From the NCBI RefSeq assembly GCF_049808615.1, contig NZ_JBNCAN010000012.1, positions 52,695 through 116,694 of the forward strand: 64,000 bases of DNA. Direction: 5' to 3'. Positions 1-8,677 of this stretch are shown here, piece after piece. Source of the stretch: Modicisalibacter sp049808615 (lineage in GTDB: Bacteria; Pseudomonadota; Gammaproteobacteria; Pseudomonadales; Halomonadaceae). How positions within the stretch are numbered: the first letter of the stretch is position 1; each line of letters opens with the position of its first letter. The notes under the pieces are model-generated. The model was not told where the DNA came from, made no database searches, and worked only from the letters and a program-made list of their open reading frames with translations. Position numbers and translations under genes: made by a program.

Positions 1-1078
1 ACGCCTGACGAAAGGCCTCGAACACGGCGTCGCCCATCTCGCGAGTAGACACCTGATGTGTTCCCGAGTAAGCGATGTCGGCGGTACGCAGATTGTCGTC
101 CAGCACACGTCCCACCGCGGCCTCGATACGCTCGGCCAGCACCGGCTCGTCCAGCGAGTAACGCAGCAGCATGGCCACGGACAGAATGGTCGCCAGCGGA
201 TTGGCCACGCCCTTGCCGGCGATATCCGGTGCGCTGCCGTGGCAAGGCTCGTACATGCCCTGATTGCGCTCGTTGAGCGAGGCGGAGGGCAACATGCCGA
301 TGGAACCGGTGAGCATGGCCGCCGCGTCGGAAAGAATATCGCCGAACATGTTGCCGGTGACCATGACATCGAACTGCTTGGGGGCCCGCACCAGCTGCAT
401 GGCGGCGTTGTCGACGTACATATGACTGAGCTCGACATCCGGATACTCCGGTGCCAGCCGATTCATGACCTCGCGCCACAGCATGGTGACTTCGAGCACG
501 TTGGCCTTGTCCACGCTGCACAGCCTGCGGCCGCGTTTACGCGCCATCTCGAAGGCGGCACGACCGATGCGCTCGATTTCCGCCTCGGAATAGACGTAGG
601 TATTGAAGCCCACCCGCTGACCATCGCGCTCCTCGATGCCCCGCGGCTGACCGAAGTAGATGCCGCCGGTGAGCTCCCGCAGGATCATGATGTCGAGCCC
701 GGACACCACCTCGGGTTTCAAGCTCGAGGCTTCCGCCAGCTGCGGATAAAGCAGCGCCGGACGCAGATTGGCGAATAGCCCAAGGTGCTTGCGCAGTCCC
801 AGCAGCCCCTTCTCCGGGCGCTTTTGAATATCCTCGAGACTGTCCCACTTGGGGCCGCCTACGGCGCCCAGTAGAATAGCGTCCGCGGCCTGCGCCTTCT
901 CTAGCGTTGTCCTGGGTAATGGATCGCCCTCGGCATCGTAGCCGGCACCACCCACCAGGGCGTCTTCCAACTCGATATCAAGGCCGTCCTGCTGACAGGC
1001 CTTGAGAATCTTGACCGCCTCGGCGGTGATTTCCGGGCCGATACCATCCCCGGGTAGAACGAGAATCTTGCGACTCAT
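1..1078 (-). CDS. leuB: 3-isopropylmalate dehydrogenase LeuB (3' end cut by window edge)
   Basis: Oxidatively decarboxylates 3-isopropylmalate with NAD+ in the third step of leucine synthesis, in the cytoplasm. About 359 codons are visible before the reading frame leaves the window; family members are about 360 residues, so only the last few are missing. The N-terminus reads MSRKILVLPGDGIGPE, typical of the isocitrate/isopropylmalate dehydrogenase fold. The catalytic Lys lies in VDKANVL (about residue 191), and the Mg2+-binding aspartates are in YVDNAAM (about 223) and GDILSD (about 247 and 251). It is the last gene of leuC-leuD-leuB and starts 106 bp after leuD. Confidence 0.97.
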   Translation of the reverse strand, partial: MSRKILVLPGDGIGPEITAEAVKILKACQQDGLDIELEDALVGGAGYDAEGDPLPRTTLEKAQAADAILLGAVGGPKWDSLEDIQKRPEKGLLGLRKHLGLFANLRPALLYPQLAEASSLKPEVVSGLDIMILRELTGGIYFGQPRGIEERDGQRVGFNTYVYSEAEIERIGRAAFEMARKRGRRLCSVDKANVLEVTMLWREVMNRLAPEYPDVELSHMYVDNAAMQLVRAPKQFDVMVTGNMFGDILSDAAAMLTGSIGMLPSASLNERNQGMYEPCHGSAPDIAGKGVANPLATILSVAMLLRYSLDEPVLAERIEAAVGRVLDDNLRTADIAYSGTHQVSTREMGDAVFEAFRQA

Positions 1079-1184
1079 GGTGTCTCTCTAAAATAGGATA
1101 TTTTTAGAATGAAGATGAAATTGTTAAAACGCCGCGAGCAAAGATCAGCCAACTTTTAACGTCGAGTGATCGAGTGCAGCACGC

Positions 1185-1826
1185 TTAACCCCGAAACAGC
1201 CAGGGTTGAGCTTCACGATGGCGTAGTTCGAAATCACGAATCGCCCCCTCGTGCTCCAGCGTCAGGCCGATATCATCCAGGCCGTTGAGCAGGCAGTGCT
1301 TGCGGAACTCATCGACCTCAAACCTCAGCACCTCGCCACTCGGTGTGGTGACGGTCTGGGCCTCGAGATCCACCTCGAGACGATAGCCCTCGTCGGCCTC
1401 GACTTCCTGGAACAGTCGCTCGACGGTCTCTTCATTCAGCGGCACCAGCAGGATGCCGTTCTTGAAGGCGTTGTTATAGAAGATGTCGGCAAAGCTCGGC
1501 GCAATGACCACGCGAAAACCGAAATCCTCGAGCGCCCAGGGCGCATGCTCCCGGGAACTGCCGCAGCCGAAGTTGCGGCGTGTCAGCAGGATGCTGGCGC
1601 CCTGATAGCGCGGTTGGTTGAGCACGAAATCCGGGTTCACCGGGCGGCTTGAGGCATCCTGGCCCGGATAGCCTTCATCGAGATAGCGCAACTCATCGAA
1701 CAGGTTAGGGCCAAAGCCGGTGCGCTTGATCGATTTCAGAAACTGCTTCGGAATGATCAGGTCGGTGTCGACATTGGCGCGATCGAGAGGCGCTACCAGA
1801 CCCTGGTGCTGTTTGAGTGCTTGCAT
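1185..1826 (-). CDS. leuD: 3-isopropylmalate dehydratase small subunit LeuD
   Basis: Small subunit of isopropylmalate isomerase; with LeuC it interconverts 2- and 3-isopropylmalate. The product is 213 residues, the usual length. It has the swivelling-domain signature NVDTDLIIPKQFLK near residues 18-31 and the substrate-loop motif GCGSSREHAPWAL near residue 90. Its ATG lies 3 bp after the leuC stop, so its ribosome binding site is inside leuC and the two subunits are probably translationally coupled to keep them equimolar. Confidence 0.97.
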   Translation of the reverse strand: MQALKQHQGLVAPLDRANVDTDLIIPKQFLKSIKRTGFGPNLFDELRYLDEGYPGQDASSRPVNPDFVLNQPRYQGASILLTRRNFGCGSSREHAPWALEDFGFRVVIAPSFADIFYNNAFKNGILLVPLNEETVERLFQEVEADEGYRLEVDLEAQTVTTPSGEVLRFEVDEFRKHCLLNGLDDIGLTLEHEGAIRDFELRHREAQPWLFRG

Positions 1827-1829
1827 GGC

Positions 1830-3269
1830 TCAGGCCTCCTGGGACTGCTGGGTAACGTTGCGAACATCCACGAAGTGGCCCGCGATCGCGGCAGCAGCGG
1901 CCATGGCCGGACTCACCAAATGGGTACGACCACCGTACCCTTGGCGCCCCTCGAAGTTGCGATTCGAGGTGGAGGCGCAATGTTCCCCGGCACCCAGCTT
2001 GTCCGCGTTCATGGCCAGACACATGGAACAACCCGGTTCACGCCACTCGAAGCCCGCCTCGAGGAATATCTTGTCGAGCCCCTCGGCTTCCGCCTGGCGC
2101 TTGACCAGGCCGGAGCCCGGCACCACCATCGCCAGCGCGATGGAATCGGCAACCTTCTTGCCCTTGGCGACCTTGGCGGCCTCGCGTAGATCCTCGATGC
2201 GCGAGTTGGTACAGGAACCGATGAATACCTTGTCGAGGCGAATATCGGTGATCTTCTGGCGCGGCGCGAGCCCCATGTATTCCAGGGCCCGAGTCACCCC
2301 ACGCTTGACGGTGTCATCGGCGATGGCGTCGGGATCCGGCACTTCACCTTCGATGGGTGCCACCATTTCGGGACTGGTACCCCAGCTTACCTGGGGTGCG
2401 ATCTCGGCCGCATCCAACACCACCTCCTTGTCGAATATCGCATCGTCGTCCGAAACCAATTCGCGCCAGGCGGCCACGGCGGCGTCCCATTGTTCGGCAG
2501 TCGGCGCGTAGGGACGCTCACGCAGATAGTCGATGGTGGTGTCGTCGACACCGACCAAGCCTACTCGGGCGCCCGCTTCGATGGCCATGTTGCAGATGGT
2601 CATGCGACCTTCCATGGACAGATCGCGAATCGCGCTACCGGCGAACTCGATGGCGCACCCCGTGCCTCCGGCGGTACCAATACGGCCGATCACCGCCAGC
2701 ACGATATCCTTGGCGGTTACGCCGGTCCCCAGTTTACCCTCGACCCGCACCCGCAGATTCTTCATCTTCTGGGCCAGCAGACACTGGGTAGCCAGCACGT
2801 GCTCGACCTCTGAGGTGCCGATACCGTGGGCCAGGGCGGCAAAGGCGCCGTGAGTCGCGGTATGCGAATCGCCACAGACGACCGTCATGCCCGGCAGGGT
2901 CGCACCCTGCTCCGGGCCCACCACATGAACGATGCCTTGGCGGGCGTCATTGATACGAAATTCCTCGATGCCGAAAGCCTCGCAGTTATCATCCAGGGTC
3001 TGTACCTGAATCAGCGATACCGGATCGATGATGCCGGCGTTACCGGCCGCGCGTTCGACAAGGGTGGTCGGCACATTGTGATCCGGGGTGGCCAGATTGG
3101 CGTCCAGTCGCCAGGGTTTACGTCCGGCCAGACGCAAGCCTTCGAAGGCCTGAGGCGAGGTCACCTCATGCAGCAGGTGTCGGTCGATATAGATCAGTGC
3201 ACTGCCGTCATCCCGCTGCATCACAAGATGCTGGGACCATAATTTATCGTAAAGCGTCTGGCCTGCCAT
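1830..3269 (-). CDS. leuC: 3-isopropylmalate dehydratase large subunit LeuC
   Basis: Large, [4Fe-4S]-binding subunit of isopropylmalate isomerase (aconitase family), 479 residues. The cluster cysteines are visible in GSCTNSR (about Cys353) and GCSMC (about Cys414 and Cys417). I chose the ATG at 3269, which gives MAGQTLYDKLW, the conserved family start, and has an AAGGA box just upstream; a longer frame reaches 3344 but adds non-homologous residues. It is the first gene of the leuCDB unit and is transcribed away from a LysR gene, with an inverted repeat in the shared promoter region. Confidence 0.97.
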   Translation of the reverse strand: MAGQTLYDKLWSQHLVMQRDDGSALIYIDRHLLHEVTSPQAFEGLRLAGRKPWRLDANLATPDHNVPTTLVERAAGNAGIIDPVSLIQVQTLDDNCEAFGIEEFRINDARQGIVHVVGPEQGATLPGMTVVCGDSHTATHGAFAALAHGIGTSEVEHVLATQCLLAQKMKNLRVRVEGKLGTGVTAKDIVLAVIGRIGTAGGTGCAIEFAGSAIRDLSMEGRMTICNMAIEAGARVGLVGVDDTTIDYLRERPYAPTAEQWDAAVAAWRELVSDDDAIFDKEVVLDAAEIAPQVSWGTSPEMVAPIEGEVPDPDAIADDTVKRGVTRALEYMGLAPRQKITDIRLDKVFIGSCTNSRIEDLREAAKVAKGKKVADSIALAMVVPGSGLVKRQAEAEGLDKIFLEAGFEWREPGCSMCLAMNADKLGAGEHCASTSNRNFEGRQGYGGRTHLVSPAMAAAAAIAGHFVDVRNVTQQSQEA

Positions 3270-3384
3270 ATCCTTCTCCCGGGCTTTTGGCCCTGCCTTT
3301 GTCTGATCACGTGCTGTCTGGTCGATTATCGCGACTTTTCCCACGACAGATGCTGTTCTTTAAGAAATAGTCTCACGCGGCTCG

Positions 3385-3414
3385 AGCATAAAAGCAATTC
3401 ATGTTATTTATGCT
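3385..3414. promoter_or_regulatory. 30-bp inverted repeat between leuC and lysR, candidate LysR operator
   Basis: Perfect 8-bp arms AGCATAAA and TTTATGCT are separated by 14 bp. The element lies in the 188-bp divergent intergenic region, about 115 bp before leuC and 43 bp before the chosen lysR start. LysR-type regulators usually bind dyads with a T-N11-A core in exactly this position. The assignment is by position and symmetry only. Confidence 0.5.
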
Positions 3415-3457
3415 TTGGATTCCACAAAGGAATGTATACAGCCTGGAAGATCTACGA

Positions 3458-4348
3458 ATGGACACTCAGAGTCTGCAAGCCTTTCTCGCTGTCGCCAACA
3501 ACGGCTCCTTCTCTTTAGCCGGCGAACAGCTTTATCTGACCCAGCCGGCGGTCAGCAAGCGCATTGCCACGCTGGAGGATCAGATCGGTGCGCGCCTATT
3601 CGACCGCATCGGTCGTCGGGTCAGCTTGACCGAAGCCGGTCAGGTATTGCTGCCACGGGCTCGGGAAATCCTGGTCATGGTCGACGACAGCCGCCAGGCA
3701 CTGGCCAACCTGGCGGGCGATGTCCGGGGCAGCTTGACCATGGCCACCAGCCACCACATCGGCCTGCATCGCTTGCCCCCGATACTCAAGGCCTATACGC
3801 AAGCTCATCCCGAGGTGCACATGGACCTGCGCTTTCTCGATTCGGAACAGGCGTATCAAGGCGTGCTGTCCGGTGACCTGGAGATGGCCGTGGTCACTCT
3901 GGCGCCGGCACCCGACCCTCGCTTGACCGTGGTCCCGGTATGGATCGACCGACTGCGTTTCGTCTGCGGCAAGGAACATCCCCTGGCCAGGCAAGATCGA
4001 GTGGCGTTGTCGACATTATCGGAGCACGATGCGGTACTTCCCGGGCATCTGACCTTCACCCGAAGCATCGTCCTCGACACCTTTGCCCAAGATGGACTTC
4101 ATGTGAACGTCGGACTGTCGACCAACTATCTGGAAACACTGAAGATGATGGTCACGATCGGCTTGGGGTGGAGCGTGTTGCCCGAGACGCTGATCGACGA
4201 TGAAGTGCATATTTTATCTATCGAGCATCGCCCCATCGAGCGCCCTCTGGGCTATCTGGTACACAAGAACCGAACACTCTCGAATGCAGCGCGCTCGATG
4301 CTTTCGCTGCTTGATGATGCAGCAACGCCCAAGGCTCGGGCGCTATGA
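3458..4348 (+). CDS. LysR-family transcriptional regulator, probable leuCDB regulator
   Basis: A 296-residue protein with the standard LysR layout: N-terminal winged helix-turn-helix (about residues 1-60, with LYLTQPAVSKRIATLEDQ as recognition region) and a C-terminal periplasmic-binding-protein-like effector domain. I chose the ATG that gives MDTQSLQAFLAV, the canonical LysR start; the frame extends back to 3401, but that start lies inside the inverted repeat. Its divergent position next to leuC suggests control of leucine genes and of itself, as for many LysR genes. The effector (2-isopropylmalate is a plausible candidate) cannot be read from sequence. Confidence 0.9.
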   Translation: MDTQSLQAFLAVANNGSFSLAGEQLYLTQPAVSKRIATLEDQIGARLFDRIGRRVSLTEAGQVLLPRAREILVMVDDSRQALANLAGDVRGSLTMATSHHIGLHRLPPILKAYTQAHPEVHMDLRFLDSEQAYQGVLSGDLEMAVVTLAPAPDPRLTVVPVWIDRLRFVCGKEHPLARQDRVALSTLSEHDAVLPGHLTFTRSIVLDTFAQDGLHVNVGLSTNYLETLKMMVTIGLGWSVLPETLIDDEVHILSIEHRPIERPLGYLVHKNRTLSNAARSMLSLLDDAATPKARAL

Positions 4349-4401
4349 CCTAGCCTGGGGCGTTGCGTGTGCACGTCGGCAGCTTGTTACACAATCCCTC
4401 G

Positions 4402-6255
4402 CTACTCGTCGTCTTCGCCTGGCGTTAGATGGCCCAGTACTTCGGGAATCGTCTGACGCACATAGCGACCCGGCGCGGGCTCGATGATGTTCAGCTCGCC
4501 CTCTCCGGGTTGACGGGCCGGGACCTGCTTGCTGGTATCGGCGTAGCCGTTGTCCGTCATCCATTTCTGCCAGTGCGGCCACCAGGACCCTTCGTTGAAG
4601 GTCGCATTCTCGAACCACTGATCGGCGCTGTTGGGCAACTCGTCATTGGTCCAGTAGCCGTACTTGTTCTTGCTGGGCGGATTGACGATACCGGCGATAT
4701 GGCCTGAACCGCCGAGCACGAACGTCACCGGCCCCTTGGGCAACTGCGTGCCGTAATAGGTCGAATTCCACTTGGCGATGTGGTCTTCCTTGGCCGAGAT
4801 GAAGTAGCTGGGCGTGGAGATCTTGCGCAGATCGATCTTGACCCCGTCGAGTTCGATGCCACCGGGCTCGACCAATCGGTTTTCCAGATACATGTTGCGC
4901 AGGTACCAACCATGAGTGCCCGCCGGCAGATTGGTACCATCGGTGTTCCAGTACAGCAGGTCGAAGGCGGCCGGCGCTTCGCCCTTGAGATAGTTGTTGA
5001 TGTAAAACGACCAGAACAGATCCTTCTCGCGCAGCAGGTTGAAGGAGAACGCCATGATGCGGCCATCCAGATAACCATCCGCCTCGAGCTGACGATCGAT
5101 GCCTTCGAGCGCCGCCTCGCTGAGAAACACACCGATCTCACCGGGATCGCGGAAATCCTGCAGAGTGGCCATATAGGTGACCGAGCGCACCTTACGACCG
5201 CGTCGCGTGCTGGTCAGATAGGCTACTGTCGAGGCCGCCAAGGTGCCGCCGACACAGTAACTGAGCAGATTGACCGACTTTTCGCCGCAAGCCTTCTCGA
5301 TGGCTTCCATGGCGGCGATCGGCCCTAGCTGCATATAATCGGCCCAGGTGATGTCACGCTGCTCGACGCCTGGATTGCGCCAGGAAATGAGAAAGACGGT
5401 ATGACCCTGGTCGACCAGCCATTTCATCAACGAGTTGTCTTGGCGCAAATCGAGGATGTAGTACTTGTTGATCCAAGGGGGAATGACCAGCAAGGGGGTC
5501 TTGAACGTCTTTTCGGTGGTAGGGCGATACTGAATCAATTGAATCAGTTCGTTTTCATAGACAACATCACCGGGGGTTACGGCGATGTTGTCACCGATAC
5601 GAAAGGCTTCGCGATCGGTCATCGCCACATTCAGGCCTTCCGCCGAATTGGCAAGATCTTCCCGTAGACGCTGCAATCCATCGATCAGATTCTGACCCTT
5701 GGTTTCCAGGGTCCGACGCATCACTTCGGGATTAGTGGTGACGAAATTGGTCGGCGCCATCGCACTCATGTACTGGCGCGCATAGAATTCGAGACTGCCT
5801 TTTTGTTTGTCTGTAAGATTATCGATCCCCTCGATCAGCTCGTTCATCGTGCGCACCGACAGCAGATACTGCTGCATGATGTAGCGATAGAAAGGCTCGT
5901 TTTGCCAGGCTTCATCTCGGAAACGGCGATCGGAGCGCTCCGGTTCGATGATCGTCTCTCCCGGCTCGGCATCACCATAAAACGTCTGTGCGGTCTGCTG
6001 CCAGAGACGCATCTGATCCTGTGCTAGACGCATCTGCGCGCCATAAAGCAACTGGGGATTGCTTGCCAGTGCCTCCGCACCCCGGCGCAAACTTTCTTTC
6101 ATGTCTCCAAGAATCGACTCACCGGCTTCACTAGGCATCATGCGCGTCAGCAATTCCTGCGTCAGCGCCTGATACTCATGATTGATCGCTCCGAGCTTTT
6201 CCATCCACTGCTCGTCAACGAATGGTCCAAGCTCGAATTGGGAATCTGACTGCAT
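4402..6255 (-). CDS. phaC: Class I poly(3-hydroxyalkanoate) synthase PhaC
   Basis: Polymerises (R)-3-hydroxyacyl-CoA into PHA on the granule surface. At 617 residues it has class I length. It contains an N-terminal PhaC domain and a C-terminal alpha/beta-hydrolase core. The catalytic triad is visible: Cys334 in LSYCVGGTL, Asp491 in AKEDHIAKW and His519 in GGSGHIAG. The lipase-like box has Ser instead of the usual Gly before Tyr-Cys, a variant I recall for Halomonas synthases. It lies downstream of a phasin gene on the same strand, with a hairpin between them that may reduce read-through. Confidence 0.97.
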   Translation of the reverse strand: MQSDSQFELGPFVDEQWMEKLGAINHEYQALTQELLTRMMPSEAGESILGDMKESLRRGAEALASNPQLLYGAQMRLAQDQMRLWQQTAQTFYGDAEPGETIIEPERSDRRFRDEAWQNEPFYRYIMQQYLLSVRTMNELIEGIDNLTDKQKGSLEFYARQYMSAMAPTNFVTTNPEVMRRTLETKGQNLIDGLQRLREDLANSAEGLNVAMTDREAFRIGDNIAVTPGDVVYENELIQLIQYRPTTEKTFKTPLLVIPPWINKYYILDLRQDNSLMKWLVDQGHTVFLISWRNPGVEQRDITWADYMQLGPIAAMEAIEKACGEKSVNLLSYCVGGTLAASTVAYLTSTRRGRKVRSVTYMATLQDFRDPGEIGVFLSEAALEGIDRQLEADGYLDGRIMAFSFNLLREKDLFWSFYINNYLKGEAPAAFDLLYWNTDGTNLPAGTHGWYLRNMYLENRLVEPGGIELDGVKIDLRKISTPSYFISAKEDHIAKWNSTYYGTQLPKGPVTFVLGGSGHIAGIVNPPSKNKYGYWTNDELPNSADQWFENATFNEGSWWPHWQKWMTDNGYADTSKQVPARQPGEGELNIIEPAPGRYVRQTIPEVLGHLTPGEDDE

Positions 6256-6360
6256 ACACCCCCCTATGCTCCTGGCGCATCTTTATTGAGTATATCCCGG
6301 CATACCAACGTGCAAGCCTCACTGCACGAGACTTGCACCTTGTACCAGGATCACATTGCC

Positions 6361-6381
6361 AAGGCCGGTATTGCCGGCCTT
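6361..6381 (-). terminator. Hairpin between phasin gene and phaC, weak terminator or attenuator
   Basis: The arms AAGGCCGG and CCGGCCTT (8 bp, 5-nt loop) begin 8 bp beyond the phasin stop codon. In the direction of transcription only two T residues follow the stem, so termination is probably partial. That would fit abundant phasin and lower phaC expression from one promoter. Confidence 0.5.
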
Positions 6382-6388
6382 TTATCGA

Positions 6389-6862
6389 TCAACTGTTCTT
6401 GGTATTGCGCGAGCTAGTGGACTTGGATGATTCAGCAGTCGATTTTGCCGAATCGGCAGCCATCTTGGTCGCTTCCTGGCCTTGACGCGCCGCTTCATTC
6501 ATCTGATTCATGGTCTGCTGGCCGGCGTCGGAAAACGCCTTCTGCAGCTCTTCACGAAACTTGACGCTCAGATCGGACATGGCCCGAGCATCTTCCATCA
6601 TCTGCTGCGACAGCTCGTTCATCAGCTCGGTCTGACGGCTTGCAAAGTCACGCATGTCGTCCGCATCCTTGATTTCAGAAGCAGCACGCACACGCTCGGT
6701 GCCCATCTGGCTATAGCGTTTCATTGACTCCAACTGGAACTGAGTCATCTTTTCCATGTTGTCGAGCATGACGCCATTGAGCTTACGCATCGGCTCGAAG
6801 AAGTTGCGAGTCTGCTCGGTCAAGGCGTTGTACATCTGCTCTTGCTGATCGGTGCGTGCCAT
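6389..6862 (-). CDS. phaP: Phasin family protein, PHA granule coat
   Basis: A 157-residue, mostly alpha-helical, Gln/Glu/Met-rich protein with the phasin pattern (TRNFFEPMRKLNGVMLDNMEK, then amphipathic helices) and a Ser/Thr/Lys-rich tail. Phasins coat PHA granules and control their size. I chose the ATG at 6862, preceded by a strong AGGAGGT box; the frame runs back to 6964 but the added residues are unlike phasins. It lies immediately upstream of phaC and downstream of a DUF6489 gene, a PHA context. Family membership is clear; the exact subfamily is not. Confidence 0.88.
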   Translation of the reverse strand: MARTDQQEQMYNALTEQTRNFFEPMRKLNGVMLDNMEKMTQFQLESMKRYSQMGTERVRAASEIKDADDMRDFASRQTELMNELSQQMMEDARAMSDLSVKFREELQKAFSDAGQQTMNQMNEAARQGQEATKMAADSAKSTAESSKSTSSRNTKNS

Positions 6863-6901
6863 ATCGAGTACCTCCTGATAAAAATCGTCATTATCGTGGT
6901 A

Positions 6902-6924
6902 GTGCACTTTTTGCTGCACTGCAC
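6902..6924. promoter_or_regulatory. TGCA-rich dyad upstream of phasin gene
   Basis: GTGCA and TGCAC arms 13 bp apart lie about 40 bp before the phasin start, with additional TGC repeats around them. PhaR repressors of other bacteria bind TGC-rich dyads upstream of phasin genes. No phaR is in this window, so the link is speculative. Confidence 0.25.
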
Positions 6925-7019
6925 AAAGCGTAGACGCTGCACTGGCAAGTTGCAACAAGTTCACGCTGATATAACCAGGTCGCGCTCCTAGAATTCATCG
7001 ACCCGATCGGTTTTACACC

Positions 7020-7436
7020 TCAGTTCTGTGTCTTTCGTGATTTGCTGCGAGAGGAGCTCGCGGCGCTTGAGCGTGTCGAGGATGTATTATCGCTTTTCGC
7101 ATTTGCCTTTTTTTCCGACGCCTCTTGTTTCTCCTGCGTTGCGGATGAAGATGATGCCGTGACATTGCTTCCCGCCTGGCGAAACATGTCCAGCATCATT
7201 TGCTGATAATTGCCAAAATTGGCCATTCCCTGGTTTAGCCCCTGATTCAAGTTCTGGCTGAGCCCTGTTTGCAGGAAGGGTTGCATTAGACTCCAGGGAT
7301 CGTAACCGTCGACGCCGGCTTCCATTTGCTGCTGGATGCGATTCATCATATCGCGCTGGAATGCCTCGACGTCCGGGAGCCCGAGAGACTCTCGAAACTC
7401 TGCCGGGGTGAGATCGAATTCAACGTTGATCTTCAT
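7020..7436 (-). CDS. DUF6489 family protein, PHA-cluster associated
   Basis: A 138-residue protein of unproven function. The N-terminal part (MKINVEFDLTPAEFRESLGL onward to about residue 75) matches my memory of the DUF6489 family, with the conserved TPAEFRESLGLPDVE element. The last 50 residues are a disordered Ser/Lys/Glu-rich tail that ends strongly basic. I chose the ATG at 7436, which gives the family-like MKINVEFD start; 18 upstream codons in frame look non-coding. It lies 157 bp upstream of the phasin gene, so a role at PHA granules is a reasonable inference, with the basic tail possibly contacting DNA or the granule. Confidence 0.75.
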   Translation of the reverse strand: MKINVEFDLTPAEFRESLGLPDVEAFQRDMMNRIQQQMEAGVDGYDPWSLMQPFLQTGLSQNLNQGLNQGMANFGNYQQMMLDMFRQAGSNVTASSSSATQEKQEASEKKANAKSDNTSSTRSSAASSSRSKSRKTQN

Positions 7437-7556
7437 GAAATGTCTCGGTCGCTGAACATTGTTTTCAGTGTAGCAGCAATGCCGATACAAGCACGTCGGC
7501 GTTTAACCCCGCCTGGACATTCAACAGCCCGTTCATGTTCGACAATGGAAGACCCC

Positions 7557-8642
7557 TCAGCGCAGATGGGGCGTATCGACTCGCACCTGCGGATTTTGCG
7601 CACGCTGACGCAACAGATGATCCATCAGGGTCAACGCCATCATGGCTTCCGCGATGGGGGTAGCACGAATACCGACACAGGGATCATGGCGGCCTTTGGT
7701 AATGACCTCGATGGGATTGCCCTGGACATCGATGGACCGGCCAGGCTGTGTGATGCTCGAAGTGGGCTTGAGTGCCAGATGCGCAATCACCGGCTGCCCC
7801 GAGCTGATGCCGCCCAGCACCCCGCCGCCATGATTGGAAAGAAAGCCCTCCGGTGCCATCTCGTCACGATGCTCACTACCGCGCTGGGTCACCGTCGCGA
7901 AGCCATCACCGATCTCGACGCCCTTGACCGCATTGATGCTCATCAAACCATGAGCGAGGTCCGCATCGAGTCGATCGAAGACCGGCTCTCCCAATCCCAC
8001 CGGCACGCCATCGGCAATCACGGTGATACGGGCACCCACGGAATCCTGATCGCGCCGCAATTGATCCATGAAGGCCTCGAGTTCGGCCACTTTATCCGGG
8101 TCGGGGCAGAAGAAGGCATTATCATTGACCCCTTCCCAGGACTTGAACTCGATGGGGATAGGGCCGAGCTGACTCATGTAGCCCCGCACGGTGATACCGT
8201 GACTTGCCAGGTATTTCCTGGCGATGGCACCGGCGGCGACGCGCATGGCGGTTTCCCGAGCGCTGGAACGACCGCCGCCTCGATAATCGCGAATCCCGTA
8301 CTTGTGATGGTAGGTATAGTCGGCATGGGCCGGTCGGAACTGGTCCTTGATGTTCGAATAATCCTTGGAGCGCTGGTCCGTATTTTCGATCGTGAGACCG
8401 ATCGGGGTACCGGTGGTCACGCCCTCGAACACACCGGACAGGATACGCACTCGATCCGGTTCGCGGCGCTGAGTGGTGTGTCGCGAAGAGCCCGGACGAC
8501 GACGATCCAGATCCTGCTGCAGATCGTCTTCGGTCAGCGACAATCCCGGCGGACAGCCATCGACGATGGCGCCGAGCGCAGGACCATGGCTTTCGCCGCA
8601 GGTGGTAACGGTGAATAGCTTACCGAAAGTATTACCGGACAT
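7557..8642 (-). CDS. aroC: Chorismate synthase AroC
   Basis: Converts 5-enolpyruvylshikimate-3-phosphate to chorismate using reduced FMN, the last common step of aromatic synthesis. It is 361 residues, the normal length. It carries the family signatures GESHGPALG near residue 16, the Arg-rich RRRPG region near 47, and RGGGRSSARETA near residue 125. The ATG is preceded by GAGGAA. It lies 35 bp downstream of prmB on the same strand; the prmB-aroC order is common in gammaproteobacteria. Confidence 0.98.
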   Translation of the reverse strand: MSGNTFGKLFTVTTCGESHGPALGAIVDGCPPGLSLTEDDLQQDLDRRRPGSSRHTTQRREPDRVRILSGVFEGVTTGTPIGLTIENTDQRSKDYSNIKDQFRPAHADYTYHHKYGIRDYRGGGRSSARETAMRVAAGAIARKYLASHGITVRGYMSQLGPIPIEFKSWEGVNDNAFFCPDPDKVAELEAFMDQLRRDQDSVGARITVIADGVPVGLGEPVFDRLDADLAHGLMSINAVKGVEIGDGFATVTQRGSEHRDEMAPEGFLSNHGGGVLGGISSGQPVIAHLALKPTSSITQPGRSIDVQGNPIEVITKGRHDPCVGIRATPIAEAMMALTLMDHLLRQRAQNPQVRVDTPHLR

Positions 8643-8677
8643 GCTGCGTTCCTCAGAGGGTGTTTACAAAACAGGGC

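Noticed and set aside
7326..8618. 430-codon plus-strand open frame opposite aroC
   Set aside because: It is antisense to a clear chorismate synthase and has no family-like sequence; long antisense frames are common in GC-rich DNA.
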